The position numbers and the translations under genes were made by a program. A stretch of DNA of 64,000 bases from Gryganskiella cystojenkinii (Eukaryota; Mortierellomycota; Mortierellomycetes; Mortierellales; Mortierellaceae): NCBI GenBank assembly GCA_015852425.1, contig JAAAIG010000001.1, positions 136,392 to 200,391 on the forward strand. Direction: 5' to 3'. This document shows positions 20,375 to 31,776 of the stretch, piece by piece. A model generated the notes under the pieces. The model worked only from the letters and a program-made list of their open reading frames with translations, was not told where the DNA came from and did no database searches. Within the stretch, counting starts at the first letter, position 1. Every line of letters begins with the position of its first letter.

Positions 20375-22843
20375 ATGTCAGCTGTCTCTTGTCTAAAATC
20401 GCTCTTGTTAAGAAACACTGTCGAGCAAACTTTGTCCTCCGACGATCAGTCTACCTCGGCAACTACGCTGCCACCACCACTACCACCTCCTCCACGTAGG
20501 ATCCATCAACCACACCGAGCTCTGGAAATCCTCGAGATCCTAGAGGCCATCTTTGTGTTCCTTGAACATGACACTCTTCTTAATAGTACCCGACTGGTCT
20601 GCCGGTTCTGGCACACAGTCTCGAAACGCTTTCTCCGCCGGGAACTTTTCTTCCGATGGCCAGAGGTCCTCCCTTCAATCGAAGTCCCAATAACATCCTT
20701 AGAACCCAGGGACATGCTTACCCGTCTTTGGAAGTCGAATCCAAAGCCTCAAAAGCCACTCTGGCCGAGACGACGAGGCAATGGACCCACCTACGAAGGA
20801 AAGGTGGACATGGACCCTGATTGGCTAGCCAAAATCCCAAGGACAACGGCCCTGCATCTCGTGTGTGACAGGACCCAGTTAGAACGCGGCGAATACTGGG
20901 GGATCTGGCGTGCGATCCTGAGCGCAGTTAAAAAACAGACACTCAAGGGTCAATCAGCTTCAGGACATCGATACCAGCGTGGTCTAATAGAGTTCAAAGT
21001 TGAGATCAAGACCGATCTGAGTCGAACCATCAAGCCGGATTCTCTGCTGTCCTGTCTTCCATCTTCGACACTGACCAGTCTTCATATCGAAGTCAAACGG
21101 CCGAATCGTCCCATTACTCTGGATATGCTCATGACCCACCTCCCTTATCTCCAGGTGTTTTATGCCAGCAGTGGTGGTTATTACGGTCACAATTTTTTCG
21201 GTCGTTCTAATGGCCGCAGACTGGACCAGCATGAACCCTCCACTTCCTCACGCTCCTTCGTGTCGTCGTCGTCAATGTCGTTGTTCTCAAACACCAAGGC
21301 GACCGCCGCAGAAACTCGATTGCGGTCCATCAGTTTTGTCCGTCTCGCCATTGCTAAAGATGTTTTTCTAGACTTTATTGAGCGATCTCCTCGACTTCAA
21401 GAGCTTGAACTGAAAGAAGTCCAAGACGTTGCCTGGAAATATGTGTCGACTGAAACTCAAAGGAACGTGACTGATAAGCATATCCATCGATGGACTCAAC
21501 TGTTGGTCAATCACCCGAACCTGATGGGCCTTCGCAGTTTGCAGTTTTCAATGCGAAGTATCAATTCGGTGCCCACAATCGATGCAGTGACCCTGGGGAG
21601 ACACTATAATAACTGCACTCTCAACATTGGTTGTGCGATCGACAGCCTGGCAGCTTTGGCTTTCGAGTTGGGTGTTTTGCCTGATGGCGAGAATCCAGCG
21701 AGCACAACAGGACTACAACATGAACCACAAAAGCAACTACAACATCCAGCTACAGAGCCCGCATCTCCGCCTTCTCCATTGGTTCCACTCGTCAATCGTG
21801 TCACGGCCCTGGATCTGACCCGAACTCTTTTCAGACAAGGCCCTTGTAGTACAGTTTTGCACAGATTCCTGTGTGCTGCCCCGGGGTTACTTCACCTCCG
21901 AGCCAATAATGTTCGGTTCGCTGTGGAGCACCTGGACGTGTATGGACAACACTACGTGGAAACTAAAAGCAGACGAGCTAGAATGGAATATCTAGTCTCT
22001 TTATCCCTTTCAGACGAAATTGCAGCAAACTCATCAACACCAACAGCATCAACAACATTATCGATGCCACCGTTGAAAGTCGACGAAATCTGGGCTTGTC
22101 GAGGACTCAAGACCCTCCATCTGGACTTCTTTACTCGATCCGGCACAAGTAGTAAGACCAGCATCTCGTTCGAGGATCCTGTTCACGCCCGAGTCGTCTT
22201 TGGGTATCTGTCCAGAGTGACACCGTTCCTGTCAGAGATGCGTGTATCCGTTGGGGCCTTGAATGTGGGTCCCGAATCTGGACTTTGTCTACTCTCGAGA
22301 CTGAGGCACTTGGAACTCTTGACAGTCAAGTTGTTATTCACAAAGTTCAGTGAGTCGCTGAATGAACATGATCTAGCCTGGATGACTGTTGGAGGGCTCT
22401 CCAAGCGACCCATGTCGTCGCCAAGTTTGTTATATCTTCCAGGAACTCATGAACATAACATGACTCAGGGCGCAATCGGCATAAACGCCACTTCAAACCC
22501 CAGCCATCCTCTTGATCGATATTCCAAAGATGAAACTAGTCCCTGGCACGGATGGGATGATCATAGCATGTTGATGATCGGTACTTTAGCGGATGTGTGT
22601 CTGGCGATGGACGAAATTACAGTGCAGGATAGAGCCGTCTTGAGAGACACTTGGAGTTTCTGGGCCATTGCGCCATTTTCTGGAGCGAATCCTAGACGAC
22701 GTTGGCCAGTGCTGAAGGACGTGGCGATCTGCACTTCCGACCACTCTAACTCAAGCGCGCTTTTGGAAATGACGGCAAGGTTAGCTGGTGCAAGTCCCAT
22801 GTATCAATCCGCTTTAGAAGAACGAATATGGAGAAGATCATAA
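20375..22843 (+). CDS. F-box/LRR protein
   Basis: Single exon, 822 residues from the Met at 20375 (an upstream in-frame Met at 20273 adds a doubtful Cys-rich leader). A Pro-rich stretch (about residues 32-41) precedes the F-box at about 49-90 (RALEILEILEAIFVFLE, TRLVCRFWHTVSKRFL). LRR-like units follow, such as LPYLQVFYASSGG, SPRLQELELKEVQ and CRGLKTLHLDFF. It is a probable SCF adaptor of unknown target. Its organisation resembles the divergent neighbour but repeats are weakly conserved by eye. Convergent with the aminopeptidase gene, 131 bp apart. Confidence 0.87.
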   Translation: MSAVSCLKSLLLRNTVEQTLSSDDQSTSATTLPPPLPPPPRRIHQPHRALEILEILEAIFVFLEHDTLLNSTRLVCRFWHTVSKRFLRRELFFRWPEVLPSIEVPITSLEPRDMLTRLWKSNPKPQKPLWPRRRGNGPTYEGKVDMDPDWLAKIPRTTALHLVCDRTQLERGEYWGIWRAILSAVKKQTLKGQSASGHRYQRGLIEFKVEIKTDLSRTIKPDSLLSCLPSSTLTSLHIEVKRPNRPITLDMLMTHLPYLQVFYASSGGYYGHNFFGRSNGRRLDQHEPSTSSRSFVSSSSMSLFSNTKATAAETRLRSISFVRLAIAKDVFLDFIERSPRLQELELKEVQDVAWKYVSTETQRNVTDKHIHRWTQLLVNHPNLMGLRSLQFSMRSINSVPTIDAVTLGRHYNNCTLNIGCAIDSLAALAFELGVLPDGENPASTTGLQHEPQKQLQHPATEPASPPSPLVPLVNRVTALDLTRTLFRQGPCSTVLHRFLCAAPGLLHLRANNVRFAVEHLDVYGQHYVETKSRRARMEYLVSLSLSDEIAANSSTPTASTTLSMPPLKVDEIWACRGLKTLHLDFFTRSGTSSKTSISFEDPVHARVVFGYLSRVTPFLSEMRVSVGALNVGPESGLCLLSRLRHLELLTVKLLFTKFSESLNEHDLAWMTVGGLSKRPMSSPSLLYLPGTHEHNMTQGAIGINATSNPSHPLDRYSKDETSPWHGWDDHSMLMIGTLADVCLAMDEITVQDRAVLRDTWSFWAIAPFSGANPRRRWPVLKDVAICTSDHSNSSALLEMTARLAGASPMYQSALEERIWRRS

Positions 22844-22974
22844 CCACTGATGATGAATGAACGAGCTTTTTTATTCAAATATGTACACTTGTGTTTTTAT
22901 TTATTGGTATATCGCTGTATTTCTGTTTGTTCTCCGGTCAACCGCACCCAAAATCGCTGTCAAATAAAAGCAAT

Positions 22975-25900
22975 TTAGTACTTGTTCAAGCTCAACCATT
23001 CAGAGAGACCCTGTTGCTCACGAGCAACCCAGGCAGAGTTAACATCGAGACCCTCGATGGCCTGGTCAAGGGCGCGCTGGAAGTCCTTGGTATCCTTATC
23101 GGCAAAGAACTCCTTGACCTCCTTGATCAAAGCAGCATCCGAGGACTGGGAAAGAGGGTACTTGACGCAGGCACCCAACATCGACATCGAAGACTTGTAG
23201 CGGTTGGAGAGCTGGGTCCAGTTGGCCTTGACCCACTCCCAGGTAGGGCGGCGCGAGGCAGGGTTGGAGGAGAGACCGGCGAGGACATAGAAGATGTCCT
23301 GGGGACGGACGGCCTCAGAGATGGCCAAGGCCTGGACCTCGGCAATGAGCTCAGGCTGCTGAACGTATCCGAGAGCCAAGAGAGCAATAACCTGCTGGTC
23401 CTGCTTGGGAGCTGCGTGGAAGTACTTGAGGATGTGACGGAACTCTTCCTCGCCACCCTGAGACAAGACAATCTCGAAAGCAGTCTGACGGATCGAGGGG
23501 TGCAAGATGGAGTCGTGAGCGGGATCAGAGACGAAGAGGGCGAAACGGCGCTTGGCCTCGGCAACGGTGGCCTCGTGACCGGCACGACCGGCACTGCGGA
23601 GGATAACGTTGCGGAGACGGCTGGTGAGGTAGTCCTCGCCCTCAGGGAACTCCCATCCGAGCTTGGAGACCATGCGGTCGACCAAGTTGCGCTGGAAGTG
23701 CTTGATGCCCTGGTTGATACGCTCATCATCAGCAAAGATGGAGGCGATCTCGCCGACACGACCAGCCAAAAGCTCCCAAACTACGTAAGTCTCCTCGTTC
23801 TTGAAGTACTGGACAAGATCCAAGAAGTTGGCGGTGGCGGTGTGGCCAGACTTGGACAAGGAAGCAATATCGGCAACGAGACCAGCACGGTCGCTTAATC
23901 CGACCAAATCAGATCCGTCCAAGATGGCCTTTCCGATGCGGCTGATGGCCGAGGGAGGGTAGTTGGTACGGAAGACACCACTGTACTCCTTGTTGAACAA
24001 GTAGGCGCCCTCAGGAACCTCGAATGAGATGGAGCGGGTCTTCAAGGTCTGGTTGGGATCGACGATGGAGGCGGGCTTGGGGTGAACACCCAAGGGGACC
24101 CACCAGACGGTCTCGTCCTCCTCGGGCTTGACGTCGTTGGTGGACAAGAAGCGGTGTTGCTCAACAGTGACGATACCATCAGCCTCGGTAACGTTCAAGA
24201 TTGGGACACCAATGACACGGGTCCAGGTGTTCATGAACTCACGGACATCGATCTCGGACTCGTCCGAGAGAGCATTCCAGAGGTCATCGGTGGTGGCGTT
24301 CTGGTACATGTGCTTCTTGAGGTAGCGACGGATTCCAGCCAAGAAGACATCGACGGTCAACCAGTTGCTCAACATGCGGATGACAGAGGCACCCTTGGAG
24401 TAGGAAATGGCATCGAAAATCTGGTGAATCTCATGGGGGTCAGCGACGGGGACCTCAATGGGGTGAGAGCTGCGGAGAGAGTCCAAGCCCACACCGCGCT
24501 GCATGTCATCGACGACGAAAGTCGACCAGGTGTCCCAGTTGGGGAAGAGGTGGTCAACGGCCAAGGTACCGACCCAGGTGGCGAATCCCTCGTTGAGCCA
24601 GAGGTGGTCCCACCACTCCATGGTGACCAAGTTTCCGAACCACTGGTGAGCAATCTCGTGAGCAACGGTGACAGCGACTTGCTCCTTGAAACGCAAATCG
24701 GAGGTCTTCTCGTCAAAGAGAAGAGCGACGGTACGGTAGGTGACAAGACCCCAGTTCTCCATGGCACCGGCATCGAAATCGGGAACGGCCAAGTGGTCCA
24801 ACTTGGGCAAGGGGTAGGCAGTTCCAAAGATCTCAGAGAAGTACTCGAGGACCTTGGGGGTGATCTCGAGAGCGAAACGACCCTGCTCGCTCAATCCGGG
24901 GAGAGTGTAGACACGGCAGACAACGGGCTTCTCAAGCTTGGTGGTGGTAGTCTCGATGTACTCGAACTCACCGACAGCCCAGGCAACGAGGTAGGTGGAC
25001 ATGATGGGAGTCTTCTCGAAAGTGACAGTCTTTTGCTCAGGCTCGACCTGGGTGACCTGCTCAACAGGCATGTTGGAGAGAGCGACCAACTCGGTGGGGA
25101 CGACCAAGGAGATGGTGTAGGTGGCCTTGGCAGCGGGCTCATCCCAGCAGGGGAAGGCGCGACGGGCATCAGTAGCCTCGAACTGGGTGACACCCATGTA
25201 CTTGGTGTTGCCCTCGGCATCCTTGTAGGAGGAGCGGTAGAAACCGGCCATCTTGTCGCTCAAGATACCGTCGTAGTTGATGCGCAAGACAGCGGCACCC
25301 TTAGGGAGCTCATGCTCGAAAGTGAAGGTCGTGGTGTCGCGGTGATCATCGAAAGTGGTCGAGATGGGCTCGTGGCTGGGAGGAAAAAGCAAGAGAAGGA
25401 AGGAAGGATGAGATTGATTGTTTTTGTTTTGTTTTTCTTGCCTTCTAGTTTGTGGCACAAAAGATGAGCATGTGCCTTTTTTCAACTTACGTCTTGCCCT
25501 CGATCTCGATGGCAGTGGACTTGAGAGTGAGGTCCTTGGTGTTGACCTGGACAGTCTTGGTGGCCTCGTGGATGGTCAGACTATACAACAAGAAAGGAAA
25601 GAGAAGGGCTCGGTTAGACTTGTTGCACCACATTCACCTTCTCCTGCATATGATCGCCTTGTGTGCCCACAATTCGCTTCAGTATGTTAACCACCACTTT
25701 TTACTCTGGCTCTCTCTCGATCGGCTCTTCTTTTGTTGATTTTTGTGAGTGCGGGATTGCTTTCAAGGTTACCGCTCACTTTTTTTATGTTTTTCTCACA
25801 AAGAGGCAAACTCTGAACCCAAAAAAGACATAACGGGAATCACAGAGAAAGCCTGTTTGTTTCCTTGCGCTGTCAACCACTCTTTTTCATTTTCTCTTTC

Positions 25901-26677
25901 TCGGCGAGAATCCTCAGAACAAACGGAACAAAAAAAAAGATAAATCAACCCCTGAAACGCGCCTGTAATGATCCGGCTCCCTGGATTTGTTGTTTTTTCC
26001 AATGAAACTGATGACGCAGATTCTCGATCCAAACGTCGATTCCCTTCTTTTCCCGTGTCTTCTTCCTGGCTGTTCATTGTGTCTTACGACCCTACTGTGT
26101 CATCATCGATATAAACTCGCGCCACCAAGACATCCCGTGCTCGCCACAGACAATGCAACGAGAGTAAAAAGACGAAAGAAAAGGAAAAGGAAAAGAAAAA
26201 AAAAAAAAAAAAAGGGAACCAGAGAAAAAGCTCTTAAACAGAAAACGAATGGACACAACACGACACAAAAGAAAACACTTACTCAATCTCGACATAACCA
26301 CCAAAGGTGAACTCCTTGAGGTCAGGGGTGATGGTCAAGGTGTAGTGGGAAGGAGTGACGTTGGAGGGGAGGACCACGCGGTTGGGGTTGGAAGAAGCCT
26401 TGTTGCACATTGTGGATGATTCGTGTTCTTGCGGATGACTTGATTCGGATTCGGATTCAGGCGTAACAACGGCAAAGACGTGTTGTTGTTGGTGTTGAAG
26501 TTGGTCGGGAGGGGTGTAGGAAAAGTTGAGGGCGAGAGCAGGGTCAAACTCGGACTCGTCTAGGGAAGGTGAGGAAGAAGAGGAAGAAGGAGTGGCAAGC
26601 GTGGGAGAAAGGAAGAGAAGGAAAAGGAAGAAAAGAAAAAAAGAGAGAAGGAAAGAGTGTCGACAGGGGGCGTCCAT
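22975..26677 (-). CDS. APE2: M1-family zinc aminopeptidase with N-terminal signal sequence
   Basis: Three exons on the minus strand: 26677-26283, 25580-25491 (90 nt), 25375-22975; introns of 702 and 115 bp; 961 residues. The joins rebuild a continuous M1 N-domain (FTFGGYVEIDLTIHEATK). Catalytic motifs are GAMENWGL (substrate recognition) and HEIAHQWFGN...NEGFA (HExxH-18-E zinc site). The C-terminal half is the ERAP1-like helical domain. The start at 26677 gives a hydrophobic signal sequence (FLLSFFLFFLFLLFL, about 9-23) and a Ser-rich linker, so this form should enter the secretory path. The usual cytosolic family start corresponds to Met90 at 26410, just before VVLPSNVTPSHY. APE2 or AAP1 type cannot be told apart. 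An even earlier Met at 26785 is less likely. Confidence 0.93.
26162..26220. repeat. purine (AAAAGG/poly-A) tract within aminopeptidase intron 1
   Basis: GAAAAG units running into a long A run, inside the 702-bp first intron. Confidence 0.8.
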
Positions 26678-28845
26678 ATTTATATCACGCTCTCTGTTCA
26701 AAGGACGAAAAGACGCAATTGAGTGACTTAAAAATTGCTTGGTGGGAAAGTCGGGTTGAAGAGAAAGAGGTAAGAAAGAAGACAAAAGAAGAAAAAAGAG
26801 GGACCGGAAAAGGAAACGATTGAGGGAGCGAAAGTTTATCGTTTAAACGATTCAATTGCACAGAAGAAAAGACACACGCACGCGAAAGCAAGAAGAGAGT
26901 TCAAAGAATGAGAGAGTGCTCTGTTTTTCTTCTTGGATCTGCTGGGTCATGTCAGCAGCTGGAAAACAAAAAAATGAGTTTTTTACTGTGTGCTGCAGCA
27001 GTCTGATTGGTCAAGATCGCTTTCCCATCAACACACAATTTTTTTTTTCTTTTTTGGCCTGTCCTTTCCTTGTCGCCATTCAACCCGTTGTTGCAACACA
27101 AATCTTCTTGCCCCAACTCTTCTCGCTCTCTCTCTCGCAGCAAACAACAAGGTTACAGTACTACTTGTATTTCTTTTAAAGTTGTCTTGGCAATCTGCGC
27201 ATATTGTTTCTGTGGCACCAAAACTCGGCGTGGCAAGCGAGACTTGATGGTGATGACCGTTGCGTACAACAGACTGAGGCTACTATTTTGTCCTGTCTTG
27301 GCCACTCTCTGCCTTTCTTCTATCCTGTGTTTTGCGATCAAACTCTAGACTTGCGGCTTCTTTTCGGCAGATGATGAATTGATGAATTGATGATGAACTC
27401 TGTGAAGGGGTGGAGCGATTTTGTCGTAACCGGCAGGCTACCCGTCATCCAATCATAATGAGTCTTACTGAGGCAACCGTGAGAACGCTATTCATTCCAG
27501 AAAAGGGAACCACCACGTTGCATCGTCTACATACAGCATTCTTTTATTTTACGATCAGCAAAGGTACCTCTCCTCTTTGATCCCCGCTCATGGCGCATTA
27601 TTTGAGATCGATTGCCATCCCAGGCGAGAATTAAGTGCATTTGTATTTCAAGAAAGAATTGGGTCACTCTTTGTGCTCACCGTTATTTTCGTTTTTATCT
27701 GATGCACTATTGTTTTTTCGACGATCGTTACTAGAAGGAAGTTAAGACGGAATGGACCTTTTAGAGGAATGGGGGGGAGATTAAGAGGTTTGGGGCATAA
27801 GGAAACAGAGCCTACCCAAGACAGTCAAGATAATAGAAGGGCAAGTGAGGAACTTGTCAAAGTCAGTAAAGACGCGAGAAACGTGAGATAGAGAATGAGA
27901 ATGAAGAGGATAAAGAAGAAACATAAAGGCAAAGAAAAGAGCAAAGAAGGAAAGAACTTTTGAAGGGAGAATTCCAAAAAACGGATGGCTGTGGTGGCTG
28001 TGTGTTCCCGAAGGTAGAGGCGCCACCAATTATATTTATTTTTTTGCACTCGCTTCTTTACTCCTGACCTTTCTGTCGTCGAGCAAACCATTGTTTGATG
28101 TGGTGACCCACACGAGCGAGTACAAGATTTATTCGAGAGAAGGACAGTGGATCGCAAGAATCCAACGCAAAGAGCACCTAAATGAAAATGGAAAATGAGG
28201 AAGAAAGGCCCGTGTTTACGCCCCTCTTTGTGCGACTTTGAAAAAAGCATGGATCTCCAACAACCCCCTCCACAAACGGCACACGACCAGTTGATCACAG
28301 AGTCTTGGTTGTTGAAAGAAGGGGGTGTTCTCGCAGATGTCCCTGTCTCTCTGTCTCTTTAGGTAACAGGAAGTGTGGGTTGCGAACGAGTCGGTCGCGC
28401 AGTGCATCAATCCACTCGCAAATAAAAACAACGAAAGAAAAAAAAGAAAAAAAGAAAAAAGAAAGATGACAATGACGAATTGATTCAAAGGAATGGAATT
28501 AAGTAACAGAGAAAAAAAGATGATTTCTATTTTTGAATTTTAATTTTCCTGTTTGTTTGCTCGTGTGAGTGGAATGGAAGCACAGAAAGTCTACAGCGTC
28601 TCAGCCTCACTCATCTCTTTTTCACATTGTTCATTACTCTCTGCTTTTCATCTCTTCACATTCTCTCTTCTGATCAACTTCAGCTCGGCACTGTACCCTC
28701 CTGTTGATATTATTGTTATTATTTTTATTTTTATTGCCAGGCACGCAGGATATACCCCATCTCGTATACCTCGCACGTACTCCACACACATCCTACCTAC
28801 AGGAAACAATCCTATCTTCTTCGATCCCTCTCTTTTCTTCACTTC
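26678..28845. other. long divergent intergenic region, 2168 bp
   Basis: Between the aminopeptidase and the DUF229 gene. It holds T-rich and purine-rich patches and a short GATGAATT tandem (about 27373-27397). Several 60-157-codon ORFs on both strands lack recognisable domains and are not supported. No tRNA or mobile element was seen. Confidence 0.5.
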
Positions 28846-31776
28846 ATGTCTGGTGCTTACAGCTCCCTCGGTCAGGGGGCTCAAGGCGAGGACGACCAAT
28901 TCATTCCAGGTGGACAGTCATTCCCTTTACAGGACCAGACTCACCATCGTCATCGAAACTCCAGTCCCGCTAGTGGCTCAATAGGCAAACTAGCTCGAAA
29001 CCATACTCGTCGTCACACACTCCGCGCTTATGATGAGGACGACGACGGCGGCAGTGAGAGCGGATCCGATCTGCACGAGCAAGAAGAACCAAACCGAGAC
29101 TTTCGTGTCACCTTCATGGACGACCCCATCCGAACATCCCACGACGACAAAGACGACGAAGATGACGAGGACGACGACTTGGACAATCTCGATGACTTTG
29201 CTCCTCTAGCCAGCACAAAGCGATCTTATGTGCACCCTTCCTCAGCTGGTGGCAAAACCTTCTCTCATCCGTGTCGTATCCTCGCCACTGTCTTTGGAAC
29301 GGCCATGGTCGTAGCCCTTGCCTTCGCACTCCTCTCTTTACTCCACCTCAACTCTGTCGACTCAAACGAGGACAAGGATGTAAACAACAACAACAACAAC
29401 AGCAAGTCCGAGACAGGACCCGATAACAGAGTCTTGAAACCACCACCAGGCGTCAGCATCGATGATTTCACGCTATCTGACTTTAAACTCCCGCCCTGGG
29501 ACTGGGACATCAACACTTTTCTCCCTATCAATATCACGAACGGACCAAAGTTCTCAACCATCCACTGGCGCAACGGAGAACAGTACCTGGGCGTAGACTG
29601 CCCTGGCCAGGCCAACTACCGGTATCACTTTCCTTCCTTTGCCCAGAACGAGTTCAAGGAACATACCACGATCACCCATGGAATCGAAGATCTACTGCCG
29701 CTGGGCGAAGAAAAATACGTCTTTGTACTTTGCCCGCCAGGAAAGAACAATGCTAACATAGTCTTCCGAGAGTTCGATATCCCAGATGAGGACGAGGGTA
29801 TCCCAGCGTCTCCGCCTCATGTGGACGGCACCAAGGAGGCGCCGCAACCTTTGTTGGATGATGTGGTCATGATCCTCGTCGATGCGATCTCAAGAGCAAA
29901 GTTCACGATCGAGATGAAAACAGTCATGGAGACTCTTTCGACGATCAATACGACAGCAACTACGGCCGCAGGAGGAGGACATCGCATCTTCGACTTTGAA
30001 CATTACAACGTCCTTGGTCAAAACTCACCACCCAACAAAGCTTTCATTTACTCTGGTCAGTCAATCGAGAATATCAATGGACCCAAACACTGGGTCTGGG
30101 ATGTCTACGAGGAGCAAGGATTCAAGACTGCGCACACAGATGGAGAGTGTGGAGGCGTGCAGGGAATCCGAGATTACACCACAGGCGCCATCACCTCAGA
30201 ATACTCGCGTCTCCATGGCAAGATCCCCGCCCAGTATCAAATGCCCCAGCAGGCCTGGTGCGAGAATCATGATATGCACGTTGTTGCCGATATTTGGGGT
30301 CAAAGCTGTACTCTCCCTCCTCAGGTCGACTACGATACGACTTTGATGGGAGGCATGCGATGGAATACACCCTATTGCGCTGGACGTATGGCCATTCATG
30401 AGCACATTATGGATAACTTGGAGGGCTGGCTCGCAAGCACGAAAGGCAGTCGTCGGTTCGCAACTTACTCCTTCATGGATGCTCATTCACCAGTAAGCAA
30501 TAACCTCAAGGATATATTCATGAATCAATGAACAACTTTGCAACAAGAGAACTGAATTATGTCGCCTTTGCTCTTGCGCTTTATAGGATCATCACCACAT
30601 ATCGTTTGACCAAAGATTCTCCAGTTTTCTCAAAAACTTGTTGGTTGGCCAAAATGGCCGTCCGCCATTGCTGTCTCCAAAAAGGTGTGTATTACTCTTC
30701 GTTGAAAACTCAGGTTGACCGAAATCAAAGAGCCGGCAGGCTAAACATGAGAGTCGTTCTCTTCTAGCGCGCTGGTAATTATGGCTGATCATGGACTCCA
30801 CTACGGACGCGAGACATACACCTTCCCCGGGTTTATCCACCACAAGATCCCTCCTCTTTTTGTCGCTCTTCCGAACCAGTTCCTCCAAGAAAGACCCCAT
30901 TTTTCCGAGGCGTTGGAACAGAATCAGAATCGAATCCTATCCCATCTGGACCTCCATCAGACCTTTATGCATCTGGCTTACGGTGATAGACCCATCGACG
31001 GCCAGGATGCCGACGGAAGCGAATACGCCAGGTTTATGGGTGACTTTATTGCAGATGGCACTTTTAGATACCAGTTCCACCCTCAAGCACCTAACCAGAC
31101 TTCGTATGCTCAGACGTATGGTCGATCGCTTTTGCTTCCTATCTCGGAGGATCGATCATGCCGTACAGGTGGAATCCCACACGACTATTGTGCGTTCCAG
31201 CCATTCTTGGACTTGGATCCTGGCAAGAAGGTTGACGCTGTATTCCTGCGGGGAGCCTTGGTCTTACTCGGTCAACGGATGAACAGCCTGGCAAAGATCC
31301 ACCGCGTAGACGACGTATGTTTGCAGTCAAACACTACTTTGATGTTGGACCCAGCATCAACAAGTGTAGAAGGCAAAAATATGTTGGAGGAAGCTTCTTC
31401 GACTGGAAGCTTTGACGATATTGGAACCGAGGATTTGGTGATGGAGTCGGCATATGCCTCTGCGGCGCCAACTAATTTCCATCGACCCACGCTCTCTACG
31501 CCTCCAGGAGCCGGGTCAGATGCTGGCAATCAAGGAGACGAGGGCCGAGTCTTTTACTTTATGATTCGAGATCGGCACCGGCCCAACCGCAAATACTCGG
31601 TGACGATGAAGGAAGAGGAGGTGGTCCGTGGAATTGGTGATAGCATTACGCTCCAACAGATGAGTGCCTATGCTTCAGCATGGCAGCCATGCGCAAGAAG
31701 GATCTCCCAAGGAGGAAAGGCCATCGGAAAATGGAATGATGTTGTTAAGCACTTTTGCGTCTGCTCGCCACCATAG
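28846..31776 (+). CDS. type II membrane protein with DUF229 (sulfatase/alkaline-phosphatase fold) domain
   Basis: Three exons: 28846-30492, 30587-30684, 30768-31776; introns of 94 and 83 bp; 917 residues. The N-terminal ~140 residues are cytosolic and hydrophilic, with an acidic run (DDEDDEDDDLDNLDD). One membrane anchor follows at about 144-167. The lumenal part is the DUF229 domain: VVMILVDAISRAKF, FDFEHYNVLGQNSPPN, FATYSFMDAHSPDHHH (rebuilt across intron 1) and MADHGLHYG (rebuilt after intron 2). The Asp/His-rich segments match the metal-ligand positions of the sulfatase superfamily. Substrate is unknown; related proteins act on glycans or phosphorylated sugars in the secretory pathway, which is inference here. 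The exact splices DAHSP/DHHH and K/SALVIMADHG give confidence in the model. Confidence 0.88.

Noticed and set aside
22891..25467. Long plus-strand ORFs (335 and 461 codons) opposite the aminopeptidase
   Set aside because: They are antisense shadows caused by strong codon bias in the M1 aminopeptidase; the sense strand has the conserved catalytic motifs.
27825..28298. 157-codon minus-strand ORF in the 2.2-kb intergenic region
   Set aside because: Composition of T/C-rich leader sequence; no domain or splice support.
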